Below, in pieces: positions 22,812 through 41,325 of a stretch of DNA of 64,000 bases. This DNA is from Euphorbia lathyris. Taxonomy: Eukaryota; Streptophyta; Magnoliopsida; Malpighiales; Euphorbiaceae. Numbering within the stretch: position 1 is the stretch's first letter; each line of letters starts with the position of its first letter. Position numbers and translations under genes: made by a program. The notes under the pieces were generated by a model, which was not told the origin of the DNA, ran no database searches, and was given only the letters and a program-made list of their open reading frames with translations. The stretch is taken from positions 40,457,501 to 40,521,500 of the forward strand of contig NC_088918.1 in the NCBI RefSeq assembly GCF_963576675.1. Direction: 5' to 3'.

Positions 22812-24726
22812 TAGTATGTATGCATGATTTTATATGCATGATTCGTGGTGTGTGCGTTTATTTATTTACGGATATATAAGATAAGAAGAACAAACGTCAG
22901 TCTAATTACACGTATCACAACATCTCTCTTCCACCCTTATTCCTCCACACACTCGATGGTCCAAGTCTCTTTCCTAGGATTTTGGTTTGGGGCTCACATT
23001 GCGGTCCAGGGGACGCGTGATGCCGATGATTATTGCGGAAAAGTAAATCATCCATCAGACAATACAGTTCGTTTTGACGTATCAATATTCAGTGACTAAG
23101 ATATCGACCAAATGGATTGTCCTTTCGAATAACTCGTCTTTTGTTATTTCGCGAGACGCATTCGTTCGGGTTTTGATTCCCTTTTGAGCGTATCTCAGAT
23201 TTAGACGCGGTACGAGTTATTCTTCTGGTTCAATCGTTCGTTATTGACAACGACTCGTTCCCTTTTATTCGCGTGGGTTCGTGTCTCGATTTTTGGATTA
23301 TGACAGGATCTTTTGGATCTATCGAGAGACGTAACCACGTGTTCGTTTAGTGATGAAATCACTTTTTTTTTGGATTTTATTTTAGGGAACGGACTCATCG
23401 CGTAACGTGTTTGTTTTTAGCGTCAAGAATCCGTTTGCTCGTTTTGGCTACGTGAGAAGACGGTGAGTCTTATTTAAGCGCACGGTAATCTTTCGGCTAG
23501 CAATAAATTTTATTTCTTCCAATTTACGGGATATATCATCCTAGCGTGGTTATAGAAAGTCAACGTTTTGTTGAATCGCATGCTTATTTGAAGCAGGGAT
23601 ATTACCGTTCTTTTTCATTTAGGCACGAGTTAAGCAAACACGCATGTCGGGCCATATTTCTTGTAGTTTTGGTAATGGTCGAAATGATCGAACCATTAGT
23701 CAAACCCACAGTCTCGTCCATATGGTGTAATCACGCGGTTTCTTAGTTTAATTCGGTTTCGTGATTTTAAACGGCGTATATACCAGTTCGAGGCACGTAT
23801 TTAATGGCATTGGTTCATTTTCTTTAACTACTCTCGGGATTGACATATATCGTAGATATGGAATGATTTTGGTCGTTTGTTTATTTTTATTTTTCTTAGT
23901 CACTTTTGCGGATACATCCATTTCTCTTAAGAACAACACAAGTCGTAACGTAAGAGTTCGTTTTTCATTCAGAAGGGACGGGCCACATTTATGAAACTCT
24001 TTATGTTACAACGGGGTCGTTCGAAACAGAAATGTTCTTTGTTTTCGTTTTGTCATAATCTCGCTTTATCCCAACGTATTTAAAGAATGTGAATAACGAC
24101 TATCGTTAATATAGTCTTTTGAATCGAGATATAACTATCCTTAATACCAAACTGATTCACACTAATACGTGCTTACGTCATAACGCATTTCCTGAACATG
24201 TGCCTTCTTCAGGACACGGAAAGGGACCAGGCGGGTCGCACAAGTTCATTCATACGAGATGACTAAGTCGTCTTTAGTTCGAATCGTTTCGATGTTTTGG
24301 GGTAGTTTATATATTGGTTCAAGAGTATATATTAACGTATCGTTTTATTTTCTTTACATAGTTTAGGATTAGACACGTATCATGGCAATTTGAAAACACG
24401 AACTGATTCATTTATCACATCAAAAATGGTAACGGGTAATCCTATGGCAACTTCTAAGGCTACTATATGCTGACACGGCTGATCGCGGGACCTCATAGGA
24501 CCGCACAAATTCGCCCCTAACGAATGGATGGGGATCCTTTGGCGCCTTACTGTAAGGGGGAACTTACACTAGCCTCTTTCGAGCGACAAATGGACTCTCG
24601 CTAGAGGTTTCACGGAAATTACCCAAAAGGTTTGCAATAATGCTTATGAATGCATACGAAAAGAAATAATACGATCCGTCCCCGTTAATGGCTTAATACA
24701 CGCCTTCCGGAATCAAATTTCTCGCT
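22812..24726 (-). other. Long leader of element 2 between LTR and gag
   Basis: 1.9 kb with no credible open frame. A long untranslated leader before gag is common in Tat/Ogre elements. The short frames seen here are random. Confidence 0.5.
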
Positions 24727-24744
24727 TCCCCAGCAGAGTCGCCA
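24727..24744 (-). promoter_or_regulatory. Primer-binding site of element 2 (tRNA-Arg type)
   Basis: The minus strand reads TGGCGACTCTGCTGGGGA two bases inside the 5' LTR. This is the tRNA-Arg-type primer site reported for Tat/Ogre elements. It fixes the LTR edge at 24747. Confidence 0.85.
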
Positions 24745-25309
24745 CTTGTAGGTGCCGCGGCCTCCCCCGGGCGGACCGGGGGGTGGACACCGTTGACGAC
24801 AAATGCTGTGATTGGCGCCGAAAGGAACCAATCGCGGAATCAAGCTGCTCGGTATGACCGGAGCCTGGAGTATGGAAGAGTCGCCACCCATGAATGGGAA
24901 AATGAACACCGATCCCTTGCGAGAGACCGGTGAGGGTTCGAGAAACTTAGGTATGAGCCGAGAAGGCTAGCTCCTTTCCGAAGAAAGGCTACTAGGCACC
25001 CCGACATCGCCCGGTTATGAACCACCGGCCTCCTACTTAGCGTGTTAGGCGATAACGGACTAATCGCATATTTCTTTAAGTTTAAAATTCATTTGAAACC
25101 TTTTCTTTCTCGCTTTGAAAACCGTTTTGAGCATGTTATTAAAAGCCATTTTAGTAAAGAATCACCCATTTTGCATAAATTTAAAATACAGAGGAGAGAG
25201 AGGGGGAGAAGAAATAATTGATTTATTCACAGTGTGATTTTATGCTTTAGACTATACGCTAACTCTAAGCTAATCTCATTCCCCAAAAACGAGTTTATTT
25301 ACATGGTTC

Positions 25310-25585
25310 GTACCTTAATCGCCGTTGGAGCGATTTAGGTACGTTTCAAAACCCCGTTAATTAACATGATATCGACTCGAATCGCCGTTGGAACGATTCG
25401 AGTGTTTGAAAGTGTGATATAAAAAGCTTTAACAAGAAAACGTGATTAAGCATACAAGTCCATTTATTTTTGTACAAAATCATTTAAATAGGAAAATGAT
25501 TCAAAACTCTATTATTTACAATTTAAGAAACGGTTTTAATTACAAGGTTCGCTTAATCCGCCGTTGGGACGGACTAAGGTTTCAA
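25310..25585. repeat. Three dyad motifs of the form AATCGCCGTTGGAACGATT in the element 2 LTR
   Basis: Near 25316 (TTAATCGCCGTTGGAGCGATTTA), 25380 (CGAATCGCCGTTGGAACGATTCG) and 25555 (TTAATCCGCCGTTGGGACGGACTAA). Each has a CCGTTGG core inside arms that pair with each other; arm bases change together between copies (AATCG/CGATT versus GTCCG/CGGAC-like). Confidence 0.6.
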
Positions 25586-27014
25586 CACGTGATATTTTTG
25601 GAAACGGTTTAAAAATGACAAAAACAAAAACATTATTTACACTTTAGGAATATCTAGAAAAGCTTTAATTTAAACAAATAACTTGAAATCTCTTTTTGTG
25701 GTTTATTTCTTTTTCACTCAATTAGCCCTTACTTGAACATAATTACAATAATTAACAAATCAAGACCAAATTTACCCAACCAAATATATTTGAAATATAT
25801 ACATATATGCAAAAATAGAATAAAAATACATATATATACATAGTTTTTTTTTCTAAAAATAAGGATATATCTATAGATAAAAACAAGTATGAAATACTAT
25901 ATGATATAATAGAGAAAATGAAAAGAATACTAAATATAATACATTTTTATTCTAATTCAAAACATGTGAAAACAATGAACAAAGTTCATAAATGTAAAGA
26001 ATAACATTTAGTTCTAAATAGTTTTAAGAATTAAATATATAGAACATAACTTTCACTCTAAATAAGAGCTAATATAACTTAAATGTGCCAAAACTATATA
26101 TATATACAAATATAATACTTTACAAAACTAAGTCAAAACGAATTAAGTTCCAAATATGAAATAAATAGCTATATAATACATAATTAATAGTTATAGGGCC
26201 CAAAAATAATTTTTATAAATATATTACATAGTTGTATACATATATATACGAGTAGAAATATCAAAAAGTTGAGAAAAGAGGGTTAAAAGAGGGATTTTTG
26301 GATTCCAGCAGATTACACACAGAAAATCCGTCGCTAATCTGCTGTTAGTGACAGAAAAGGCAGAATTACAGAATTAGTCCCCCAGTTTCCAGATTTATTC
26401 AAAAGCTTTAGATTAGGTCTATTCTATCATTTTAGGTCTCCGAACTACCAAAATTGAATCATAGTCTATAACGGAGACTCCTAAAACGATGTTTTATTTC
26501 AAAACGTTATTTAGAAATATTTTCAAAACTTATAATTACAACGTTTTTAATCCCGAACTACCTTTGAATCGGATCACGGTTCGTATTGGGATGTTAAAAT
26601 GAGGTTTTTATTTCAAAACAAAACCAAACGTTTATTTGGGGCGTGACAGAATTTAAATAAATACGGGAAAATAAATAAATGTGATAAATAAATAACTAAA
26701 TAAATAAATAAAACTATCACCTAAATAAATAGAATAAATAAATAAATAAATAAAGGAAATAAATAAAACGAGTCTAGTCCTCAGATAATACCTCAAGATC
26801 GGTATTGACAGCTGAAGTCGGTTGATTCCACGAATCGTGATTTTTCGGTGTTTTTGGTAAAATATTTAACTTTGAAAAATTTGGATTTTTTTAGGAAAAA
26901 AAATATTTTTCCCAAAAAATTCACTTTCTCTCTCTAAAAATTTCCTTAGAGTGAGAAGCTCTCCAAAAAGTCCTCCCTTTTTGCATGGGGATCCGTGCCT
27001 TTTATAGACACGGA

Positions 27015-27285
27015 TCCCAAAATATTTTGGGCGTAGCCCGATGGGCGTCGGGCTACGCCCAAAATGGTTGGGCGGACGCCCAACATCGGTTGGGCGAACG
27101 CCCAACATCGGTTGGGCGCGCGCCCAACAGGCGTTGGGCGTTCGCCCAGCGCCGTTGGGCGTACGCCCAACGTAGGTTGGACGCGCACGCCCAGCTGCCG
27201 CGGGGCGTGCGCCCCGCGCTACTGGGCGCGCGTCCAACTGCCGTCGGACGCGCGCCGGCTGCCGCTAGGCGCTCGCCCCACGTCG
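27015..27285. repeat. Array of TTGGGCG-nn-CGCCCAA palindromes in the element 2 LTR
   Basis: About ten units spaced about 20-22 bp, each an almost perfect palindrome TTGGGCGNNCGCCCAAC with a variable centre (gac, aac, cgc, ttc, tac and others) and short spacers such as ATCGG. The outermost one, at 27023-27064, is a longer inverted repeat (TTTTGGGCGTAGCCC ... GGGCTACGCCCAAAA). All six-frame ORFs over this block are by-products of the repeat. Confidence 0.85.
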
Positions 27286-27529
27286 CTGTGCGTTCGTAAC
27301 CCCTACGGACCCCCCGTGATTTTATTTTATTATTATTATTTTTTTAAATTATCGGAACCAACCGTTTCAACCGTCTTGTTATGGGTTTTCGTCACAGGTC
27401 CTCCGACTCGGTGTCTACAGCAGTCATTCCATTGTTTCAGGAATCCCATTGCCTAGTTAACACACACAACTGTTGACTTAAGGGGCTTTAACCAAGCACT
27501 ATCATTTCTGTGTCTCAAGATTGCCCAAA

Positions 27530-27770
27530 GAATCATACATGCCTCTGCTGTAACTTTTGGTTTATACGAGGCGAGCAACAACTGAACCCAAACGTAGAAG
27601 TCATCCATTGGCTTATTGCTATTAGAAGATCAACAACAAACCAACAACACATTACAAAGTCACAATCCAAGAAGAGGTGGGTCTCGTGCTCAGCAACCAA
27701 ACGAGCCAGAACTAGCACATTCATAGGCCAAGTTCATGCCTTTCGTAATCAGCATATCTCGAAGCGATAG
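27530..27770 (-). pseudogene. LINE (L1-type) remnant: zinc-binding RT-associated domain
   Basis: The minus frame 27533-27724 reads AEHETHLFLDCDF, then CCW, matching the C-x-x-C ... HLF-x-x-C ... W pattern of the zf-RVT domain found after the RT of plant L1-type LINEs. No RT is left and the frame is broken by stops on both sides. Confidence 0.5.
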
Positions 27771-28230
27771 AAATTATGTGTAGAGAAAGGATTTTACCCG
27801 ATGTGATACTTTAACAACCCAGAGTTTCGTCCATGCTAACGAAGCCCCTTGATATTCGATCCCAAGACAATTTCTGCCACCATCTGATACCCCGAGTGGA
27901 CGTTGTATTCCACTTTGCAATCAAAATGCCATCGATTCAAACGATATTGTTTAAAGTTATAAATAGGAGTTATTTTATGGATCTTTTATTTTTTTTCGTC
28001 AATTTTTTAATTGTTGAATGTATGTATATATATATATATATATATATATTAATCAGCGTATCTCGTAGCGACAGAAATCTCATGCACAACTTCTAGCGAA
28101 AGGATTTTACCCTATGTGATAATTTAACAACCTATAGTTTCGTCCATGCTAACGAAGCCCCCTGATATTCAATCCCAAGACAATTTCCGCCACCATCAGA
28201 TACCCCGAATGAACGTTGTATTCCCCTTAA
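27747..28230. repeat. Direct duplication of about 180 bp with a TA microsatellite between the copies
   Basis: 27747-27930 and 28053-28230 match closely (TCAGCATATCTCGAAGCGA, then GTTTCGTCCATGCTAACGAAGCC, then GATATTCGATCCCAAGAC). A (TA)n run fills 28023-28049. No coding function seen. Confidence 0.75.
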
Positions 28231-28596
28231 TTGGTGAATTTCACTTACTAATGATGTTGATTTGCTTTATATAGGCATTTTGAGATGTGCTTGACTGACT
28301 TTGGGCCCGATTTTAGTGGTAGGGGTTGTTTGATTATTGGGCCATGTTGCCTAATTTATGGGTTCAGTTCACATACCTTATCATTTATTATTTTTTAAAA
28401 ATAGTAAGATGATTTAAGTAAAAAAAATGTTAAATATATGATTGAGTTTTTGAACTTTGCAATTTTTAATTTTCATACATATTTTGCTATTTACTAACGA
28501 TTTAGCTAACATAATCGTTAGTAAAGTTTAATACATGTGAAAATTAAAAATAAGATCGATAAAGCTATAAAAATTCAGATACTTAATATTAATAAA

Positions 28597-28822
28597 TACT
28601 CACTCTGTTTCATATTACATGTATTTCTTGAGATTTTCTTTTTTGTTTCAAAATAAATGTCATTTTTAATATGATCAATACATTTTAAGTCACTTTTTTC
28701 TACTATAATTAGAATAATGGATTTATTATAAAATAAATAAATAACAAAATCAACAAATAAAGGCAACAAAGTCTTTATGATAATATTCTTCGTTTCTATA
28801 CAACTATGTAATATGAAGCTAA
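28597..28822. repeat. Candidate Stowaway-like MITE
   Basis: The left end CACTCTGTTTCATATTACATG and right end CTATGTAATATGAAG are inverted copies of each other around an AT-rich 225-bp core. This resembles CTCCCTCTGTTTCATA-type mariner MITEs. The exact ends are not fixed. Confidence 0.35.
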
Positions 28823-28829
28823 TTCCTTA

Positions 28830-29130
28830 AAGCATCTCCAACAGCCTCTTAAGTTGACTCTTAAGTTAAAATTTGAAGAAGGAAAATAAAAAATCAGCTC
28901 CAACAGTCTCTTAGTGGTTCCTCAAATCACTAAGAGTCTCTCCATCATCTCTATTAATAGAGAGTCTCTCTCCGCCTCTTAGTGCCTCTTAATTCATTTT
29001 TTATTAATAACTTATTACTAATGAGTCTCTCTCCTGATATTATTGGTAAATATAGCAACAATTAATAATTTTAATGATAAAATAATAAATAAGGAGTGAA
29101 TACAAAGAATATTGTTGGAGATGATATGTC
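28830..29130. repeat. Candidate Tourist-like MITE with GCATCTCCAACA ends
   Basis: It starts AAGCATCTCCAACAG and ends TTGTTGGAGATGATATGTC, an imperfect inverted repeat, with TTA on both sides (28827-28829 and 29131-29133). It directly abuts the next element. Confidence 0.4.
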
Positions 29131-29255
29131 TTAGAGCATCTCCAATAGAGGGTGCCCAACAGAGTGCCAGCTGATGTGATAATTAGTTTGACAACTTTTA
29201 AAGGCTGCCTACTATTGGAGTGATGGTGGGTGCCAAAAGGTTGCCAAACATTTTT

Positions 29256-29804
29256 GGGTAATTAATTTATTAGTCCCTATATTTTGACAAAACACACTGT
29301 TTAGTCCCTGTATTTTCAAAAACACATGGTAAGGACCCTAACATTTTTCTCAGTGAACTGTTTAGTCATTCCGTCTGTTTGTTAAATTTTTTACCGTTTA
29401 TGACTTCGGAAATGACTAAATTACCCTTTACTATTTACCTTCAAACTTTAGAAGAGGAAATCTAATTTAGAAGAAGAAGCAAATGTATGGAGAACAAGAA
29501 AAAGAAAAGATCCGATGCTTACGAATTTGAATGATTAAGAAGAAAATCAAGAAGAAGAACACTCAAAGTTGATTTCAGATGCATTAGAGTTTAAAGGAAA
29601 GGAAAGGAAGAACGCAAATCCAAATTGACTAACAAAATCTTCATGAGAGTCTAACGGCAGGGACTAAACAGTTCACCGAGAAAAATGTTAGGGACTAAAC
29701 AGTTCATCGAGAAAAAAGTTAAAGACTTTATCATGTGTTTTTGAAAATATAAGGACTAAACAGTGTGTTTTATCAAAATATAGGGACTAATAAATTAATT
29801 ACTT
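29256..29804. mobile_element. 549-bp Mutator-like MITE with 9-bp target duplication
   Basis: The left end GGGTAATTAATTTATTAGTC and the right end in reverse complement AAGTAATTAATTTATTAGTC are terminal inverted repeats that continue for over 80 bp. The 9-bp duplication AACATTTTT flanks both sides (29247-29255, 29805-29813). A 9-bp duplication is typical of Mutator-like elements. No transposase is encoded. Confidence 0.8.
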
Positions 29805-29951
29805 AACATTTTTTAATATAAAAAATTGATTTTACTTGAATACTATTGGTTCACATTTTTGATGACTTTCTCTCTAATTTCACTATTAGTTGACAATATT
29901 TATAATTAAATAAATTATATATTGAGTAATGATTTGTGGGGTAATTGTGAT

Positions 29952-30722
29952 AACTTTTAATTTAAGTTGAGTCGAAGTAAGACAGAATATTTGGAGTGTA
30001 AGTTTAGCGGCCATAGGAGTAGGGAGGCAGGGACAATCACCCTCGATGGGAGAGTTGTTCAGGCCTCGGATTGCTTCCGGTATTTAGGATCTATTATCCA
30101 AACGGATGGAGAAGTAGATGGAGATGTTGCTCATAGGATTAAAGCTGGTTGGTCGAAGTGGAAGAGTGCTACGGGTTTCCTTTGTGACCCCGGTATGCCT
30201 AATAGCTTGAAGGGAAAATTCTACCGGACGGCAATTAGACCAACATTGTTATATGGTACGGAGTGTTGGGCAGTGAAACACTGCCACATCCATAAGATGT
30301 TGGTGGCGGAGATGCGTATGTTGAGATGGATGTGTGGTCATACGAGAAAAGATCGGGTGAGTAATGAAATAATTAGGACAAAAGTAGGGGTGACATCTAT
30401 TAAGAATAAAATGAGAGAAACCCGACTAAGGTGGTTTGGCCATGTGAGACGTAGAGCGCTTGATGCGCCGGTTAGGAGAACCGAAGAGTGGCAAAAGGAT
30501 GTAGTGGTGAGGGGTAGGGGAAGATCTAAGCAAACTTGGAGGAGGGTGATCGAGAGTGATATGAGTTTACTGGGAATTGAGGAAAATATGGTAGTGGATA
30601 TGACGGAGTGGAGGGAGCGAATTTGTGTCGCTGACACGACTTGATTTCACGGTTTTATATGATGGTTCATGTTAGCCGACCCCGAATAATTTCGGGACTA
30701 AGGCTTTGTTGTTGTTGTTGTA
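29952..30722 (+). pseudogene. 5'-truncated RTE-type LINE: C-terminal RT fragment
   Basis: 225 open codons (29967-30641 plus stop) cover the end of the RTE reverse transcriptase: LSRSKTEYLECKF, FRYLGSIIQTDGEVDGDV, LLYGTECWAVK, EMRMLRWMCGHTRKDRV, RLRWFGHVRRR. A short 3' UTR and a (TTG)n tail follow (30700-30721), as in plant RTE copies. The 5' part, including the catalytic YADD region, is absent, so it is a dead-on-arrival insertion. It lies at the centre of the inverted-repeat element. Confidence 0.88.
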
Positions 30723-31396
30723 TAAATATTGTCAATCAATAGTGAAATGAAGGAGAAAGTCATAAAAAATGTGAACCAATAGTATTCAAGTAAAATCAAT
30801 TTTTTTATATTAAAAAATGTTTGGCAACCTTGAAGCAAGGTTGCCAAAAATTGACAACCTTTTGACAACTTTTTTGGCACCCATCATTACTCTAATAGTA
30901 GGCACCCTCTAAAAGTTGCCAAATTACACTTTTTTGGGCACTCTCTATTGAAGATGCTCTTAGTTATTCTTAAATCACTCAAAGTAATTATTTATATTAT
31001 TTATTTTTAGAGAGCGCACCACGAATCTTTTGGAGATTTTTTTTTTATATAAAATAAAAATTTGGAGATCCTCTTAACAACCAGAAAGTTTAACTTAATT
31101 AGGAGTTTACATTTAAATAAACAGAAAGAGAAGAAAAAGGCATATGAATATTCCATGGCGAGGAGAAAGTATTGAACGGAACAACTAAAACAGAACCAAA
31201 CGCAACCCCCCACCCCCTCTCTCTCTCTATCTCTGAAATATACAAGTAAACACACAAAATCACTGCCAATTTGATTTTCTCAAAAATCTCTGGCTATAAT
31301 TTGTTTTTCCTTACGGAGAGTGATCAAATCCGGATTGAAAGTGCAAAATCAGAATAGAAAAAACAAGAAATTAGAATTAAAGAGCGGCGCGAAGCA

Positions 31397-38712
<7,316 letters not shown>

Positions 38713-40230
38713 TTTTCCAGGTTAAATAGATTTGGTGATTCCTCATTAAATCATAAAATACCATACTGTTTGTTAACCTTAACACGGTTGAATTTGCAGG
38801 TTTTATTTTGAGGACTGTATAGATGAAGTCAAAATGGACTGACTATGTCTTGTGTTCTGTGGATTTGGATTTGGATTTGGAATGTCTTGTCTAAAGTGAA
38901 TGCAGCTGCAGCAGCAGCTTTAGGGTTATTAACTTTGGTATTTACTTGGTACTTAGTTGTGAGTTCCAAGCTATAAGATTAACAATGTATATTGAGATGG
39001 CTGGCGATTCAACACTCACAGTTTATATACACTTAGACGTCCCAATATATACATACATACATACGAGGCAAATGATTGTCATTTTGATCATCTCATCTTT
39101 ATTATTATTGTTATTATTATTATTAATCTAGAAAGCCTCCACCTAACCTTCTCTCTTGCCATCATTAAGTAGAAATGATGCCATTTGAAGAAGAATTGTA
39201 GATTTGTATTGCTATGCCTTTGAATCTGCTGGGGTAAGCTCTATGAGGTTTTAAGATATAATAGTAAGTTTTAGGTTTGTTGGGTTTCGGCTGTTTTCAA
39301 TTTTTTTTTTTAAATAAATGTGTTGTGGTAAGGATTTTAATAAAAAAACAGCACTAAATAAAATTAAGGATAATAAAGGTGGGTAAATTATATCTATTAT
39401 CTTTCAATTTTGTTTCATTTTCTTTAGTCTCTGAACTTTCAAATAGGATATACAAGTTTTTGAATTTAGTCTTTCACTTTCGTTATGGCTTCTTTTACCA
39501 TAGTGATTACATCAATAGCAGAGATAATGAAAATAACATTCTAACCAATTTTCATAAAGTTTTTGGCTTTAAGGTAAAGAGAAATTATAAAAAATGATGA
39601 TTTGGAAAATCGAAAATGGTGGTTCAATGAGAAATGTGGTTTTAAGCAATTGTAATTTTGAACCTTTTCATTTTGAGTTTGTCATCGGTGACATCATTTT
39701 GAGATTATCAATAATAAAAAAGAGTCGTAAAGAAAGCAAAGGGCAAATTTTGTGGTTTTTTTTATATTCAATTTTGAAGTTTCCAGACTATAAAAGGTAA
39801 AAGGGAATTAGATTTCTTTTTTATGTCCTACTTTGAAATTCAAGGGCCATAAACAAAGGGTAAAGTTGATGGATCATACTAAACCTTTCAACATAATGCA
39901 ACGTTAGTAATCGATGATGTGACAAACCATTGATTTTTCAATGTTTTTTCCACCACTATGATACCACATCAGCATTCAATGATGTGGCAAGCCACATATT
40001 TTTCACTATCGTTAGAATTTATTCGGGTTATGGGCCGAATAAATAATACGTCCGAAATAGAATCAGACTAAGCCCATCCAAAGAGATGGAGGATCAAGGT
40101 TAGGATTTTATAAGCTAAAGATGGATAAATTACAAAACTGGATCAATTTAAAGACTCATTTATATATTTAAACCCATTACACAACACACTACATATCTAG
40201 ACTATTTCATTTAGAAATTACCTATAATAC
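38713..40230. other. Region downstream of the ARF gene
   Basis: 3' UTR and AT-rich intergenic DNA, with (ATT)n at 39098-39125. No gene seen. Confidence 0.4.
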
Positions 40231-40232
40231 TC

Positions 40233-40347
40233 TTCATATATATATAACACTTTCAATCTCTGCGAACTCGAAGTGTTTTTCAATATCGGTGTTTCTTCTT
40301 TTAAGTGTTTATTCTCTTCGATTTCAATGGCAAAAAGCAACAAGAAG
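40233..40347 (+). other. Possible promoter and first exon of a truncated or captured gene
   Basis: TATATATATAAC (near 40237), a 5' leader, then ATGGCAAAAAGCAACAAGAAG (40327-40347; codons MAKSNKK) directly followed by GTATGT, a good splice donor. No second exon is recognised downstream, where a repeat starts. It may be the 5' end of a broken gene. Confidence 0.3.
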
Positions 40348-40534
40348 GTATGTAACTATTGTATGCGATTTCGACTTGGTTTTAGGGTTCTCTCGTCTCG
40401 TTTTTCTGTTTTTGCGAGTTTGGTTTAGAGTTTAGGCTTTTCTTGTGTTTTTTCGTTAGTGTATAACTATATTTTGCAAAATGAAATTTAGAAATAGTTC
40501 AAAATGGTATTGAAGAGTTCATTTTGCCTAGAAA

Positions 40535-40800
40535 ACAACTTTCCAGATATGAGTTTGCTTCGTGGTTTTCGCAAACTGCGAAGCAAAATATTCACGAGTT
40601 AGGTAAAATCGCGAAACAAACTCATATTTGCAAAATCGTTTTTCCTTCGCAAATGCTCAAAAACCGCGAAGCTATGAGTGATTTGCGAATTCGCAGTTAC
40701 ACTCATGCTTCACAGTTTTGAGCATATGCGAAGGGAATTACACTTGATGTTCTTTGCGGCTAGGAAAAACCGCGAAGTAAACAAGGGAGCTGCAAAGCCT
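40535..40800. repeat. GCGAA-rich inverted-repeat block
   Basis: Many GCGAA/TTCGC words in both orientations (CTTCGTGGTTTTCGCAAACTGCGAAGC; AATGCTCAAAAACCGCGAAGC with GCTTCACAGTTTTGAGCAT). CpG-rich against an AT-rich surrounding. Confidence 0.5.
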
Positions 40801-41325
40801 TTTTATTTCATTATTTGATTAATTTGAGCTACATTTTGTTGAAGGTTGATCCATCCAAGTCAAATAGATTACATCAAATAAACAGATTGCAACTAAAAGG
40901 GAAAGCTTAAGCAGTTTAAGTGTCTGATTAATGAATGCGTAGACTTGTCTTTCATCAAATTCCATTTAAATTATCGTTTTACGAGCGAAACCGATAAATA
41001 AATACAGGAAAGTAAAAATAGATTACATCACAATAGAATGACACAAATAGCCCTAATACATCATTTCTAGTCCTAAATAAACTATTAAACTTGCAAAACC
41101 GATAAACGTTAGCCGCGGGACATTGAGACCATCTTTCGGATTAAACTACAATATTGGACTCGATCAAATATAACTCATTGAAAGCCTAGTCAATCTAACA
41201 CAACATCATACAATTATATCCACAACGTAGTTTATAGTTTTATCCGGTTTAATATTTCTTGGATATTGAGTTTTGTGTCTCCTAATATTCCATAAAGTAT
41301 TTTGTGGTTTGAAAACGTAGATGAG

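Larger units (their letters stand above)
1..27419 (-). mobile_element. Element 2: Tat-lineage Ty3/gypsy LTR retrotransposon, 3' LTR outside window
   Basis: On the minus strand the order is LTR (24747-27419), primer site, gag, protease, RT/RNase H, second RNase H, integrase, which is the Ty3/gypsy order. The second, archaeal-type RNase H after the normal one and the tRNA-Arg-like primer site are marks of the Tat/Ogre group. A plus-strand multi-exon gene (287-13224) fills the space between integrase and the expected 3' LTR, as antisense ORFs do in other Tat elements. No copy of the LTR is seen at the left, so the 3' LTR lies beyond position 1. The element is interrupted by element 1 (798-10788) and by a 1.9-kb repeat (about 14985-16862). 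Several in-frame stops and frameshifts show that gag and pol are dead. Confidence 0.88.
24747..27419 (-). repeat. 5' LTR of element 2, 2673 bp
   Basis: The edges are TGTAGGTGCC at 24747 and GGTGTCTACA at 27419, giving matching TGTAG/CTACA ends. The inner edge is next to the primer site and the outer edge is followed by host sequence (candidate target duplication GCAGT; the other copy is out of the window). The LTR is mostly AT-rich, with a GC-rich palindrome array near its outer end and a simple AAATA-rich stretch at 26650-26770. Confidence 0.85.
29134..30959. mobile_element. Tourist-like (PIF/Harbinger) inverted-repeat element carrying two nested insertions
   Basis: The ends are GAGCATCTCCAATAGAGGGT and its imperfect complement ACTCTCTATTGAAGATGCTC, flanked by TTA (29131-29133, 30960-30962). 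The two arms are long inverted copies of each other (for example TTGATTTTACTTGAATACTA at about 29827 and its complement at about 30780), so the original was close to a perfect hairpin. A 549-bp MITE sits in its left arm and a LINE fragment at its centre. Confidence 0.75.

Noticed and set aside
22845..24909. Small open frames in the element 2 leader as an extra ORF1 before gag
   Set aside because: All under 90 codons, on both strands, without motifs or good starts; the leader appears non-coding.
26866..27456. Several open frames in all directions over 26866-27456 (Arg/Pro/Gly-rich)
   Set aside because: They only translate the palindrome array in the LTR; the six frames look alike and no domain is seen.
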